A stretch of 64,000 nucleotides of DNA, from NCBI GenBank assembly GCA_040389065.1, contig JAZKAR010000006.1:1-64000 (forward strand), given 5' to 3'. Under the pieces are notes generated by a model, which saw only the letters and a program-made list of their open reading frames with translations, was not told where the DNA came from and made no database searches. Numbering within the stretch: position 1 is the stretch's first letter; each line of letters begins with the position of its first letter. The translations under genes and the position numbers were made by a program. Shown here one piece after another: positions 1 to 10,500 of the stretch. This DNA comes from JAZKAR01 sp040389065 (GTDB lineage Bacteria; Pseudomonadota; Gammaproteobacteria; Burkholderiales; Casimicrobiaceae).

Positions 1-733
1 GATGCATGGCGCTATAACCGATTCTTAAGCCAGCTAACCCATATGCTTTAGAGAACGTGCGGGTAATAATCAAATTCTTAAAACGTTCAAGCCAATGCAA
101 GCTGGGAGAGCGCTGCTCATCATTTAAATATTCTTCATAGGCTTCATCAAGCACTACAACAATTCGGCTAGGAACAGCGTGTAAAAAAGCTTCAATCCGC
201 TCATGAGGAATCCATGTGCCTGTGGGATTATTAGGGTTAGCAATAAAAATAACTTTAGTATGCTGAGTTATCGCTGAAAGCATGCCATCAAGATCGTGCC
301 CAAAATGGTGGGCAGGTACTTCAATGCCTTTTGCACCGCGTGTTTGAACGGCTAGAGGGTAAACAGCAAATGCATGCTGTGCATAAATAGCTTCATCACC
401 AGGTCTTAAAAAAACTTGGGCGATCATCTCTAGTATTTCGTTCGAGCCATTACCTAATAAAATACTCTCAACAGGTAAATTATAATGTTTATGTAATGCT
501 TGCTTGAGATCAAAGCTATTACCATCTGGGTAGCGGGTTATTTCAGGCAGCATGGCCTGAATAGCTTCCAATGCTTTCGGGCTTGGCCCTAATGGGTTTT
601 CATTCGAGGCAAGCTTAATAATATGCTGTGGGTTTAATCCCATTTCTCGGGCGAGTTCTGTAACAGGTTTGCCTGGAGTATAAGGAGCAATATTTCGAAT
701 AAAAGAGGGGATCGACTCGCAACAACTCAACAT
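1..733 (-). CDS. hisC: Histidinol-phosphate aminotransferase, partial (C-terminus beyond window)
   Basis: PLP-dependent aminotransferase of histidine biosynthesis that converts imidazole-acetol phosphate to histidinol phosphate in the cytoplasm. The reading frame starts at an ATG at 731-733 on the minus strand and runs off the left edge. Visible family motifs are SNENPLGPSP near the N-terminus, GNGSNE, the NPNNPTG loop, DEAYEEY and a TFSKAYGLAGLRIGY block that carries the PLP-binding lysine. About 244 residues of the usual 350-370 are present. It follows pheA on the same strand, a common Burkholderiales arrangement. A close paralogue acting on aromatic amino acids is possible, because hisC copies beside pheA can serve tyrosine/phenylalanine synthesis. 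Confidence 0.9.
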   Translation of the reverse strand, partial: MLSCCESIPSFIRNIAPYTPGKPVTELAREMGLNPQHIIKLASNENPLGPSPKALEAIQAMLPEITRYPDGNSFDLKQALHKHYNLPVESILLGNGSNEILEMIAQVFLRPGDEAIYAQHAFAVYPLAVQTRGAKGIEVPAHHFGHDLDGMLSAITQHTKVIFIANPNNPTGTWIPHERIEAFLHAVPSRIVVVLDEAYEEYLNDEQRSPSLHWLERFKNLIITRTFSKAYGLAGLRIGYSAMH

Positions 734-798
734 GGTGTATGCCCTAAAGAAGATAGAAAATAGCGTTTTAAAGTTTTTTTAAAGGCTATCGTTTATTT

Positions 799-821
799 CC
801 CTCTCCCCCTGAGGGAGAGGG
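799..821. repeat. GC-rich 9-bp hairpin between hisC and pheA
   Basis: CCCTCTCCC and GGGAGAGGG form a perfect 9-bp stem with a five-base loop, followed by GTAGGGTGAGGGGG. The sequence stands out from the AT-rich surroundings. It resembles the dispersed CCCTCTCC...GGAGAGGG hairpins common in intergenic DNA of many proteobacteria. It may be a REP-like element or act as a transcription barrier between pheA and hisC. There is no T tract on either side. Confidence 0.5.
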
Positions 822-972
822 TAGGGTGAGGGGGCTGGTTAACTGACTATCTAAAATAGTTTTAGCTGTGTTTTAGGTAATTCAATTACTTTCTTACCCT
901 AACCTGCACACTGAAGAAAAAGTACTTAAATAACTTTAATATAAAACTTTATGTAGGATTGGTAGCGCTATT

Positions 973-2073
973 TTAAAGCAATGCGATGGGATAAGAACCT
1001 AGTAACTTTAAAAACGGACTTTGTTCTTTTAAAATTTCTAACGCATTCGATACTTTGGTATCTGTTTGATGCCCTTCAAGGTCTATAAAAAATAAATATT
1101 CCCATGTGCCTGTTTTAGAAGGTCGAGACTCAAAGCGGCTCATACTAACTTGGTGCTGAGCAAGCGGTCTTAAAAGTTCAAAAACCGCGCCTGGGCGATT
1201 TGCAGCAGACAGCACTAAAGAAGTCTTATCACGGCCTGAAGGAAGAACTGATTGATGGCCTAATACCCAAAAACGCGTGATATTGTTAGGATCATCTTGA
1301 ATAGGAAAATGGCGAATCGGGATTTGATACAAGTTTGATGTTTGCTCACCTGCAATCGCTGCTGTATCAGGTTCTTGAGCAGCACGACGCGCAGCTTCTG
1401 CATTACTGGCAACGGTGACTGTTTGAGCGTGAGGCAGGTACTTATGCAGCCAAACCTGGCATTGCCCGAGTGTTTGAGGATGTACATAAACTGTATTAAT
1501 TTGCGCCAGATTGCTTTGGTGGCTTAACAGCGCATGACGAATAGGTAAAAAGACTTCGCCACATATTTTTAATGAAGTATGCACCATTAAATCAAGCGTG
1601 CGTCCCACACTACCTTCTGTAGAGTTTTCTACGGGTACTACCGCATAATCAACTGTTTCTGTTTCAAGTGCATGAAAAACCTCATCAATACTTGAGCATG
1701 CATGTGTTTCTGCACTATGCCCAAAATGCTTTTCAGTCGCTTGCTGACTATAAGTTCCTATGGGGCCAAGATAAGCAGCCGATAGTGGGCGCTCGAGCGC
1801 CAGGCAGGCAGACATTACTTCACGAAATAAGCGGCCTACTACTTGAGAGCGTAACGGCCCTTGATTCTGATCCATCACACGCTGAAGAACTTCTGCTTCA
1901 CGTTCAGGGCGATAGACAGTGGGTTCACCGTGTTCAGATTTTAAATGCCCCACAGCTTGAGCACAACGCGCACGATCATTTAAAAGCTTAAGGATTTGAT
2001 CATCCAACGCATCAATTTTTTGACGATAGCCTTTTAGCTGGTTGAGCCAGTCGCTTTCTTGTGGGGGAGTCAT
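973..2073 (-). CDS. pheA: P-protein: chorismate mutase / prephenate dehydratase
   Basis: Bifunctional enzyme of phenylalanine synthesis (chorismate to prephenate to phenylpyruvate), 366 residues, the usual proteobacterial length. The order is an AroQ-type chorismate mutase domain (about 10-95, with the helical IDALDDQILKLLNDRA start), prephenate dehydratase (about 97-275, with GPIGTYSQQA and ENSTEGSVGRTLDL), then a C-terminal ACT domain for phenylalanine feedback (about 285-360, with ESRPSKTGTWEYLFFID). It begins 11 bases after serC, so serC-pheA are probably co-transcribed. Both supply amino-acid synthesis. Confidence 0.96.
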   Translation of the reverse strand: MTPPQESDWLNQLKGYRQKIDALDDQILKLLNDRARCAQAVGHLKSEHGEPTVYRPEREAEVLQRVMDQNQGPLRSQVVGRLFREVMSACLALERPLSAAYLGPIGTYSQQATEKHFGHSAETHACSSIDEVFHALETETVDYAVVPVENSTEGSVGRTLDLMVHTSLKICGEVFLPIRHALLSHQSNLAQINTVYVHPQTLGQCQVWLHKYLPHAQTVTVASNAEAARRAAQEPDTAAIAGEQTSNLYQIPIRHFPIQDDPNNITRFWVLGHQSVLPSGRDKTSLVLSAANRPGAVFELLRPLAQHQVSMSRFESRPSKTGTWEYLFFIDLEGHQTDTKVSNALEILKEQSPFLKLLGSYPIALL

Positions 2074-2084
2074 TAGATTGCTTT

Positions 2085-3173
2085 CTAAAAATCAGCCGAT
2101 TTTTCAAAATCACGAAGCGCTTCGGTTAGCGCATGCACGCCTTCAATAGGCATAGCATTATATAAAGAAGCTCGCATTCCACCAACGCTTTTATGCCCTT
2201 TCAGTTGAACTAATTTTCGAGGTTCAACAAAACTTAAAAAGCGTGCATCGATATCTGCATTTCCACTCGTAAAGGGAATATTCATCATGGAGCGAGCGGC
2301 AGGAGCGATAGGGCATTTAAAGAGTGCGCTGGCATCAAGAGCGTTATACACAAGTTGTGCTTTTTCTTTGTTTTTTTGCTCAATAGCCACTAATCCGCCT
2401 TGCCGTAAAAGCCATTGAAACACAAGGCCAGACACATAAATGGCAAAGGTAGGAGGCGTATTAAACATTGAACCATTTTCAGCCAGTATCGTATAGTTTA
2501 AAACGGCAGGGGTAATAGGAAGCGCTTTGTTTAAGAGTTCACGATGAACAATCACAACACTAAATCCGGCGGGGCCAATATTTTTTTGAGCGCTAGCGTA
2601 AATCAAGCCATAACGTGCAATGCTGATTGGGCGCGATAAAATGTTTGACGACATATCAGCTATCCATGGTACATCTGTTGGCAGATCTGGTAAGTCAGGA
2701 AACTCTACGCCGCTAATGGTTTCATTACTGCAAAAATGAAGATAGGCAGCATCACGATTAAAATTGCCTTCGGCACTTTTGGGCAGATCAAAATAATGTG
2801 ATGAAGCATTGCTCAATGCCATATGAGCGCGCCCTGTACCAGAAGCAATGTTAAACGCTTTTTTAGACCAATCGCCTGTAATGACATAATCAGCGCTTTT
2901 TCCTTCAGGGCGAAGGTTTAAAGGAACAGCATCAAACTGCCCAACACCGCCGCCTTGCATAAACAAAACTGCATACTCTTCAGGAATGGCTAAAAGTTTA
3001 CGCAAATCAGCTTCAGCGCCATGAATAATAGATTCATAGGCAGCGCTGCGATGACTCATTTCCATCACAGAAAGCCCTGTACCATGCCAGTCTAAAAATT
3101 CAGCTTGAACCTGCTCCATCACTTCTCGAGGTAAGAGAGAAGGCCCCGCAGAAAAGTTATAAATCGAGACCAT
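2085..3173 (-). CDS. serC: Phosphoserine aminotransferase
   Basis: PLP enzyme that makes 3-phosphoserine from 3-phosphohydroxypyruvate for serine, and the equivalent step in pyridoxine synthesis. It has 362 residues, the standard length. Motifs are the N-terminal YNFSAGPSLLP, HRS(A)AYE, the GGGVGQFDAVP region and the PLP-lysine segment SAQKNIGPAG. The start codon lies inside the 3' end of gyrA, with a 17-base overlap. Serine synthesis is therefore translationally and transcriptionally linked to gyrase, as in other Burkholderiales. Confidence 0.96.
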   Translation of the reverse strand: MVSIYNFSAGPSLLPREVMEQVQAEFLDWHGTGLSVMEMSHRSAAYESIIHGAEADLRKLLAIPEEYAVLFMQGGGVGQFDAVPLNLRPEGKSADYVITGDWSKKAFNIASGTGRAHMALSNASSHYFDLPKSAEGNFNRDAAYLHFCSNETISGVEFPDLPDLPTDVPWIADMSSNILSRPISIARYGLIYASAQKNIGPAGFSVVIVHRELLNKALPITPAVLNYTILAENGSMFNTPPTFAIYVSGLVFQWLLRQGGLVAIEQKNKEKAQLVYNALDASALFKCPIAPAARSMMNIPFTSGNADIDARFLSFVEPRKLVQLKGHKSVGGMRASLYNAMPIEGVHALTEALRDFEKSADF

Positions 3174-5751
3174 CAGTACAATCCTCTACCCCATTTTCGA
3201 TATCTTCATCATCACACTCTGCTACCGTCGCAACGCTAACAAGCTTATCTTGCCCCAGTTCATCAGCTCTCATGAGCATTACGCCCTGAGTGACACGGCT
3301 GGCTTCACGAATTTTATTGGCAGGCGTGCGAATCATGACCCCAGTTTGGGTAATCAGCATCACATCACTTTCAGGCTCAATAGGTGTGGCAGTGACTAAG
3401 CGTCCCGTTTTTTTCGTGGTTTGCATGGCAAGAATACCTTGCGTGCCTCTACCGTGACGTGTGTATTCGCTTACACGAGTACGTTTTCCATACCCATTTT
3501 CACTGACGGTAAGAATCACTTGAGATTCGTCAGATACCGCAAACATACCAATAACTGTGTGATCTTCACCCATTCTCATGCCGCGCACACCGCGCGCTGT
3601 ACGACCCATCGAACGCACTTCTTCTTCGTTAAAGCGGCATACCTTACCTGCATCGGAGAAGAGCATAACATCGTGTTTGCCATCAGTAATCGCTACACCA
3701 ATCATTCGGTCACCATCATCCAGATTCAGCGCGATGATACCTTGGCTGCGAGGGCGAGAGAAGTCTGAAAGAGGAGTTTTTTTAACAACGCCTTTTGAGG
3801 TGGTCATAAAAACAAAATGATCATCTCTAAATTCGGTAACGGGCAAAATAGCATTAATTTTTTCGCCATCTTGTAACGGCAACAAATTGTTAATAGGTTT
3901 TCCGCGGCTTGTACGATTCCCGTGCGGTAGCTCATACACTTTTAGCCAATACACGACGCCACGGCTTGAAAAGCACAGTACAAAGTTATGGCTATGCGTA
4001 ACAAACATACGTTCTACGAAATCGTCTTCACGTGTAGAGGCGGCTTGTTTACCACGCCCACCACGCTTTTGAGCACGGTATTCACTAACAGCTTGAGATT
4101 TAATATACCCACTATGCGACATTGTAACGACTCTGTCTTCAGGCGTAATCAAATCTTCAATATTGATATCTTCGCTATTGGTAATAATTTCAGAACGGCG
4201 AGGGTCAGCATACTGCGCCTTAATCGCTTGAAGTTCTGCTTCAATAATCGAGGTAACACGTTCAGGGCGAGCAAGAATATCCATAAGATCAAGAATGGTT
4301 TCAACAATGGTTGCATAATCTTTGGTGATTTTATCTTGTTCGAGTCCTGTCAGACGGTGTAAGCGTAAATCAAGAATCGCTTGTGCCTGTACATCAGATA
4401 AACGATAGCTGCCGTCGTGAAATCCGTAACTTTCTTCTAGTGTGGCTGGTCGGCAAACATCACTGCTAGGTGAGCGTTCAAGCAACGCAGCAACGAGAGG
4501 AGAGGGCCATGCGTTCGCTAGCAATCCTGCCTTAGCGGTAGGGGAGTCAGGCGATTGTTTAATCAGAGCAATAATAGGGTCTATATTAGAAAGAGCAACC
4601 GCTAACCCTTCTAGAATATGCCCACGTTCACGTGCTTTACGAAGTTCAAAGCGAGTACGGCGAATAACAACTTCGTGGCGATGCTCCAGAAAAGCGCGAA
4701 GAATCTCTTTAAGATTAAGAGTCTTAGGTTGACCATTAATTAGCGCCACCATGTTGATACCAAAGGTATCTTGCATAGGGGTATGTTTAAAGAGATGGTT
4801 TAATACCACTGCTGGCATTTCGCCGCGCTTAAGTTCTATATAAACGCGCATCCCGCTTTTATCAGATTCATCACGTAAATCGCTAATGCCTTCAATTTTT
4901 TTATCACGTACTAGCTCAGCAATTTTTTCACACAAACGTGCTTTATTTACCTGATAAGGTAATTCATCAATAATGATGGCTTGCTTGCCGCCTTTATCAA
5001 GGTCTTCAAAGTGTGTGCGAGCGCGCATAACAACACGGCCACGCCCTGTGCGGTAACCATCGATTACACCACTGGTGCCATAGATCATCGCTGCGGTTGG
5101 GAAGTCGGGTGCGGGAATATATTGCAGCAAGTCATCAATGGTTAGTTCGCTATTGGCTAATAACGCTAAGGCGCCATCAATCACTTCGCCAAGATTATGA
5201 GGAGGAATATTAGTTGCCATCCCTACCGCAATTCCTGAGGAGCCGTTAATTAACAGGTTAGGAACGCGCGTAGGCATAATAAGGGGTTCATGTTCTGAAC
5301 CATCATAGTTAGGGCCGAAATCAACAGTTTCTTTATCAATATCTGCTAATAGCTCATGCGCAATACGCGACATCCGAATTTCGGTGTACCGCATTGCGGC
5401 TGCATTATCGCCATCAATAGATCCAAAGTTACCTTGACCATCAATTAATGGGTAACGCATGGAGAAACTTTGCGCCATCCTAACAATAGTATCGTATACG
5501 GCTGTATCACCATGCGGGTGATACTTACCGATTACATCCCCGACGATACGGGCAGATTTTTTATATGCTTTATTCCAGGCATTTCCCAGCTCATCCATGG
5601 CATATAGTACACGGCGGTGTACAGGTTTAAGACCGTCACGAACGTCGGGTAAGGCGCGCCCTACAATTACGCTCATTGCGTAATCAAGGTAGGAGTGACG
5701 CATTTCATTTTCAAGACTTACAGAGAGAAGTTCTTTTGCAACCGTGGTCAT
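3157..5751 (-). CDS. gyrA: DNA gyrase subunit A
   Basis: Subunit of the A2B2 type II topoisomerase that introduces negative supercoils. It has 864 residues. The catalytic tyrosine is Tyr122 in AMRYTEIRMS. The quinolone-determining segment reads HPHGDTAVYDT, with Thr83 and Asp87 in E. coli numbering; Thr at 83 is a normal wild-type state in many species. The GyrA box is QKRGGRGK, which identifies gyrase rather than topoisomerase IV. The C-terminal beta-pinwheel follows and ends in an acidic tail. First gene of the gyrA-serC-pheA-hisC run. Confidence 0.97.
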   Translation of the reverse strand: MTTVAKELLSVSLENEMRHSYLDYAMSVIVGRALPDVRDGLKPVHRRVLYAMDELGNAWNKAYKKSARIVGDVIGKYHPHGDTAVYDTIVRMAQSFSMRYPLIDGQGNFGSIDGDNAAAMRYTEIRMSRIAHELLADIDKETVDFGPNYDGSEHEPLIMPTRVPNLLINGSSGIAVGMATNIPPHNLGEVIDGALALLANSELTIDDLLQYIPAPDFPTAAMIYGTSGVIDGYRTGRGRVVMRARTHFEDLDKGGKQAIIIDELPYQVNKARLCEKIAELVRDKKIEGISDLRDESDKSGMRVYIELKRGEMPAVVLNHLFKHTPMQDTFGINMVALINGQPKTLNLKEILRAFLEHRHEVVIRRTRFELRKARERGHILEGLAVALSNIDPIIALIKQSPDSPTAKAGLLANAWPSPLVAALLERSPSSDVCRPATLEESYGFHDGSYRLSDVQAQAILDLRLHRLTGLEQDKITKDYATIVETILDLMDILARPERVTSIIEAELQAIKAQYADPRRSEIITNSEDINIEDLITPEDRVVTMSHSGYIKSQAVSEYRAQKRGGRGKQAASTREDDFVERMFVTHSHNFVLCFSSRGVVYWLKVYELPHGNRTSRGKPINNLLPLQDGEKINAILPVTEFRDDHFVFMTTSKGVVKKTPLSDFSRPRSQGIIALNLDDGDRMIGVAITDGKHDVMLFSDAGKVCRFNEEEVRSMGRTARGVRGMRMGEDHTVIGMFAVSDESQVILTVSENGYGKRTRVSEYTRHGRGTQGILAMQTTKKTGRLVTATPIEPESDVMLITQTGVMIRTPANKIREASRVTQGVMLMRADELGQDKLVSVATVAECDDEDIENGVEDCTDGLDL

Positions 5752-6154
5752 TAGTGTTTACCTGGCAAAAAACAAAGGCGAGTTGTAGGAAAATGAGTGT
5801 TATTTTTTAAAGCTACCTGAGGTATATTAGCCACTGAAGGTTTTATTTTAGCATCTTGCTGCAAGAAAAGGGTTTTAAGCGCTCTTTCCGGAGAGGGCTT
5901 TCTTAAAAAAAAGCATTTTGTTGTATCACAGCAGGGTTTATTTACGCGAAGTGGTTCTTTGCTTTTATCGTTTTTCGTTGTATTTATGCCACAAACTCTA
6001 TGGTAAAAGTTTACTGATTTGCAGCTACTAATTGCTTGCAGGTGATGCTCGAATCTACAATAGAGGCAAGAATACCTGTACGCTTTTATATTTATTATTT
6101 GGGTGGTTGCAGGTTTTGCATGTTTTTGATTTTGAAAAATAAGAGGAAATAGGG
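5752..6154. other. Divergent intergenic region, gyrA / ompA-type gene
   Basis: About 400 AT-rich bases carrying the promoters of two divergent genes. No open reading frame or RNA gene is recognisable. A weak hairpin-like stretch (CTCTttccggAGAG) lies near 5882-5896. The only promoter proposed is the ompA-side one listed separately. Confidence 0.5.
6032..6061 (+). promoter_or_regulatory. Probable sigma-70 promoter of the OmpA-family gene
   Basis: TTGCTT at 6032-6037 and TACAAT at 6056-6061 are separated by 18 bases. This would give a 5' leader of about 87 nt before the ATG at 6155. A GAGGA ribosome-binding site sits just before the start. The call rests on consensus match only. Confidence 0.4.
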
Positions 6155-6850
6155 ATGAAGCAAAAACTACTAATGAGTTTGATTGCTGCTGCCAGCCTTT
6201 CCGTGTTTGCTACTTCGACAATGGCACAAGATAACACGGCAGGTTACTGGGAAAGCCAACAAGCTCCTGCAGGCTCAAATGTATGGAAAAATAGTACAGG
6301 TCTTTGCTGGAGATCCGGTTTTTGGACTCCTGCGTCTGCTACTAAAGAGTGCGATCGTGATCTTCTTAAAGAAGAACCCGCTCCAGCACCTCGTGTTGAG
6401 GCACCTGCTCCAGCACCTCAAGTTGAGGCGCCAGTAGTTAAACCTGCTCCAGAAGTTGTTAAAATTACCCTCGCTTCTACTGCTCTCTTTGATTTTAATA
6501 AGGCAGTATTAAAACCAACAGGTAAAAAAGCAATTGATAGTGAAGTTTTAAACAAATTGAAATCACTACAAAGCTTTGAGTTGGTTGTAGTAAATGGTTA
6601 TACAGACAGTATTGGTTCTGACAAATACAATCAACGTTTGTCTGAGCGTCGTGCGAATGCTGTACGTCAATACTTAGTTAGCCAAGGTATTAAGCCAGAG
6701 CAAATTCAAGCTAAAGGCTTAGGCGAAGCTGATCCTGTAGCTAAGTGTGATGGTATCAAATCACGCGCGAAATTGATTGCATGTTTTGCACCTAATCGCC
6801 GTGTAGAAGTTGATGTACATGGTCAAGTTGTTAAGTTACCTGCTGAGTGA
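6155..6850 (+). CDS. OmpA-family outer-membrane / peptidoglycan-associated protein
   Basis: Exported protein of 231 residues. It has a signal peptide (about 1-24, ending TSTMAQ), then a short Bordetella-OmpA-like segment (VWKNSTGLCWRSGFWTP, about 45-63). A Pro/Ala/Glu-rich linker with two near-identical APAPxVEAP units follows at about 74-90. The C-terminal OmpA peptidoglycan-binding domain spans about 105-225 (FDFNKAVLKP, NGYTDSIGSDKYNQRLSERRA, NRRVEVDV). There is no eight-stranded beta-barrel, so it probably acts as a cell-wall anchor rather than a pore. A strong terminator follows. The same kind of gene lies beside gyrA in Bordetella-type genomes. Confidence 0.9.
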   Translation: MKQKLLMSLIAAASLSVFATSTMAQDNTAGYWESQQAPAGSNVWKNSTGLCWRSGFWTPASATKECDRDLLKEEPAPAPRVEAPAPAPQVEAPVVKPAPEVVKITLASTALFDFNKAVLKPTGKKAIDSEVLNKLKSLQSFELVVVNGYTDSIGSDKYNQRLSERRANAVRQYLVSQGIKPEQIQAKGLGEADPVAKCDGIKSRAKLIACFAPNRRVEVDVHGQVVKLPAE

Positions 6851-6896
6851 TATGGCGGTAAAGAATAAGTAGTGTTCTTTGTGCTTATTTTAAAAT

Positions 6897-6934
6897 AAAA
6901 AATAGCTCCACCTTTGTGTGGAGCTATTTTTTTA
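6897..6934 (+). terminator. Rho-independent terminator after the OmpA-family gene
   Basis: AATAGCTCCAC and GTGGAGCTATT pair perfectly over 11 bp around a six-base loop, followed by a run of seven T. An A run lies on the other side, so it could also work in reverse. Confidence 0.9.
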
Positions 6935-6991
6935 AGTAAACTTCTACCAAGCTTTGCTTTGCATAGTCTATTAAAAGGCTATTACAGTTTG

Positions 6992-7020
6992 TTGCACATT
7001 TGTATTTAACCATTGGTATA
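6992..7020 (+). repeat. Short dispersed repeat, copy 1 (TTGCACATTT...ATTGGTATA)
   Basis: A 29-base segment that recurs at 49,894-49,922 with three differences. Its last part (AACAATTGGTATA) recurs at 34,613-34,625. Here it overlaps the upstream ATG option of the DUF188 gene. Function unknown. Confidence 0.55.
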
Positions 7021-7032
7021 AGGCAGAAAAAA

Positions 7033-7485
7033 TTGAAAATTTGGGTAGATGCAGATGCTTGCCCTAAAGTGATAAAAGACATTTTATTTCGTGTAGCGCA
7101 GCGGTGCAAAATAGAAATGATTTTAGTGGCGAATCAATATATTCGTACACCGCCTTCACTTTATATTAAAACTATTCAGGTAGTGGCGGGATTCGATGTT
7201 GCAGATAATAAGATTGTTCAAGAGCTTTCTGAAAAAGACTTAGTCATTACAGCGGATATTCCTTTGGCCTATGAGGTTATTGGAAAAGGCGGCGTTGCTT
7301 TAAATCCTAGAGGCCAGTTTTATACACGAGAAAATATAGAAGGGCATTTAGCTCGCCGCAATTTTATGGAAGAGCTGCGAAGTGGAGGCGTTCAAACGGG
7401 TGGGCCACCCCCTATTAATCAAGCAGATCGACAAGCCTTTTCTAATCAATTAGATCGATTTCTGGCTAAAAATAAAATTTTTTAG
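7033..7485 (+). CDS. YaiI/YqxD family protein (DUF188, UPF0178)
   Basis: Member of the conserved YaiI/YqxD family, which carries a PIN-like fold in structural classifications and has no firmly assigned biochemical role. The family signature KIWVDADACPKVIKDIL begins exactly at a TTG at 7033. The family usually starts at this point, so I prefer TTG over the upstream ATG at 7000. The 7000 start would add 11 residues drawn from a dispersed repeat. Other family motifs are VITADIPLAYEVI, GGVALNPRG and the C-terminal GPPPINQADRQAF. Length is about 150 residues, as usual. A degraded copy of the MITE-like repeat follows immediately. Confidence 0.85.
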   Translation: MKIWVDADACPKVIKDILFRVAQRCKIEMILVANQYIRTPPSLYIKTIQVVAGFDVADNKIVQELSEKDLVITADIPLAYEVIGKGGVALNPRGQFYTRENIEGHLARRNFMEELRSGGVQTGGPPPINQADRQAFSNQLDRFLAKNKIF

Positions 7486-7580
7486 TATTAGAAGTTACGC
7501 AACTGGGTTCTATTAAAGCATGCCCATATATACAATATATTAGTACGGCAAGGTGTCCAACATGGTTGCAATCTGGGCCT
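7486..7580 (-). mobile_element. MITE-like element, copy R1 (degraded, one end)
   Basis: Begins with TTAGAAGTTACGCAACTGGG, the family's inverted end. The interior (TTCTATTAAAGCATGCCC, then AGTACGGCAAGGTGTCC) aligns with copy R8 at 49,928 in the same orientation. The far inverted end is missing, so this is a truncated or decayed copy lying between two gene ends. Confidence 0.7.
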
Positions 7581-7593
7581 GCTGAGGAAATTT

Positions 7594-10500
7594 TCATTGC
7601 TGTTTTTTACTCATTAAAGCCAAATTACCACCTAACGCAGTTAAGTTATTGCTAATCGTGCGTTCTACCGCAAATCGATGTAAATAATAGGGGCCGCCTG
7701 CTTTAGGGCCAGTGCCTGATAATCCTTCTCCTCCAAATGGCTGAACCCCTACAACAGCGCCTATCATGCTGCGATTAATATAAATATTACCGACTTTGGC
7801 GCGTTGAGTGATGTCGGCTATTCGAGAATCAATCCGGCTTTGAATGCCTAACGTTAGCCCATAACCTTGCTGATGAATAGTATCTAGCAAGCCCGACCAA
7901 TCTTCAGAATGAAAGCGGATGATATGTAAAATGGGGCCAAATATTTCTTCTTTTAATTGCTGAATCATGTTGAGTTCAATTAGATGGGGAGGGAAAAAAT
8001 GTCCCTTATGTAGAAGATCATCAGAAATAGGTAACTGGTGCAAAATGTGTGCTTCGTGCTTCATGTGTTGAACATGTTTTTCTAGGTTCAATTTAGCCTG
8101 AGCATTAATCACAGGGCCAATATCGGTTGAGGGATCAATCGGGGAGCCTATCCGCAACGCATTCATAGCGCCTGTTAGCATATTAATAAACGAGTCAGCA
8201 ATATCGCTTTGTATCCAAAGCACTCTTAATGCGCTGCACCGTTGCCCTGCTGAACGAAAAGCACTTGTTATAACAATATCGCATGCATGTTCAAGAAGCG
8301 CAGTAGAGTCAATTAACATAGCATTTTGGCCGCCAGTTTCAGCAATCAACGGTACGATAGCCCCTTCTCTAGCGGCTAGCTTTTGATTAAGCCATCGTGC
8401 AGTATCGGTAGAGCCTGTAAAGGCAATACCTGCTAACTCACGCGCATTAACTGCTATTTCGCCAATGTCTTTTCCTGAGCCTATCAATAAATTTAAAATA
8501 GTAGCTGGAATACCCGCTTCATGAAGAATCTGGCACACTTTATAGGCAATAAGAGGCGTGCTTTCTGCTGGTTTTGCAATCACAGCATTACCGCTTACAA
8601 GCGCGGCAGCGATTTGGCCAATGAAGATAGCTAGCGGAAAGTTCCAAGGGCTAATACATAACCATACACCTCGACCATGCAATACCAGACGATTACTTTC
8701 TCCGGTAGGGCCGGGGAGTAATTGCCCTTCTAAGGTGAAAGATTTTCTGGCTTGTGCTGCATAGTAGCGGCAAAAATCAACGGCTTCTCTTACTTCAGAT
8801 AAAGCATCGGCTAAGGTTTTTCCAGCTTCAAGTATCAGTAGTTCTAATAAACTATCTCTATTTTTTTCCATTGCGTCTGCCGCGCGTTCTAAACATTGCG
8901 CGCGAAGCTCGACTGCTGTGGTATCCCATTCAGGCTGATGTTGAGCAGCCAATGAAAAAGCTTTTAATATATCTTCAGGCTGAGTAACTGCTTGAGCAGT
9001 GCCAATGACTTGTCGGGTATCAGAAGGCGATAACACTTCATAGTGGCGGCTTTTAAGACTATTAGGAGCAACTCCTCCAATCAGGCTGGTGGCTTGAGTT
9101 GGCAATGTGTTGGGGCGAGTAGCAGGGCGGTTTGGTTGAAATCGCTCAGAATAATGACGCAGAATATTGAGATCAGATAGATCTATTCCTTCAGAGTTTC
9201 GACGTTCGCTGCCATAAAGCTCACTTGGTAGCGGTAAAGGTGCTGCCACCTGTTTAGCGTGAAGCGTAAGAATATGTTGTTTGGGATCATGCGTGAGATC
9301 AGCAGGAGTTAAAGTTGTATCAGTAATTTGATAAACAAATGAGCTATTTGCACCGTTTTCTAGCATGCGCCGCACTAAATAAGCGAGTAAGTCACGATAG
9401 GTACCTACAGGAGCATACACTCGGCAATGACTAGGGTGCTCTTTTAATACGATAGGGTAAAGGCGTTCTCCCATGCCGTGAAGCCGTTGAAACTCATAGC
9501 CTGATGTATGATTACCGGCAAGCGCTAAAATTTGCGCTATGGTCAGTGCATTATGCGTTGCAAATTGAGGAAAAATAATATCGCGATGGGCAAGTAAACG
9601 ATGTGCGGCAGAAATATAAGCGAGATCAGTGTGCGCTTTTTGAGTAAAAACAGGGTAGCTGCTTAATCCTAATTCTTGTGCACGTTTTATTTCGCTATCC
9701 CAATATGCTCCTTTAACAAGCCTAATATTCAGCCTTTGTTGATAGGTTTGGGCTAGCTGAATAAGTTTATCAGCCAGTATCATAATGCGTTTGCTATAGG
9801 CTTGAATTGCCATGCCTAGACCGCTCCATCCTTTGAGCGAAGGTTCAGTCATTAGGCGCTCAAACAAGTGCACTGATAATTCAAGCCGTTCGGCTTCTTC
9901 GGCATCAATCGTAATCCCTAATCCATAATATTTTGCTTCTTGGGCTAATGTGCGTACTCGGTCATAAAGCTCAGGTTCAGAATGAATAAATTGAGCCGGC
10001 TCATATCGGGCATGCAGGGCAGAAAGTTTGATTGAAATACTGGGGCGTTGTTCAAGGCGAAGGCTTTCATAATGTTCACCTAATACTTGAATAGCATGAC
10101 GATACGCTTCAAAGTGGCGTGATGCATCAGCTTGGTGGCGAGCGCCTTCACCTAGCATATCAAATGAAAAGAGTTCTTGAGCATGCTTAATCGATTCGCC
10201 GCGAGCAAGCGCACCTTCTATTGTTTCACCCAAAACAAACTGATGACCAAGAAATTGAATAGATTGCTGTACCGCTCGGCGCACAACAGGTTCACCCAAG
10301 CGCTGCGTTAAATAGTTTAAGGTTAAGTTAGTGCTATGAGGCGTTATAAGCTGTTCTGCTAACCAGGCTCCCCATCCGCTTGCTCTGCCTAGCAGATTAT
10401 GGTCTGCTTGCGTATGCGCTTGCCAATTATGATGCCGTAATTTATCGCTAATTAATTCTTCAATAGTGTCTGCATCGGGTACGCGTAGTACCGATTCAGC

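Noticed and set aside
3421..4732. Several plus-strand open frames inside gyrA (3,421-3,768; 3,988-4,362; 4,442-4,732)
   Set aside because: They are antisense to a well-conserved gyrA, have no ribosome sites and give no recognisable protein.
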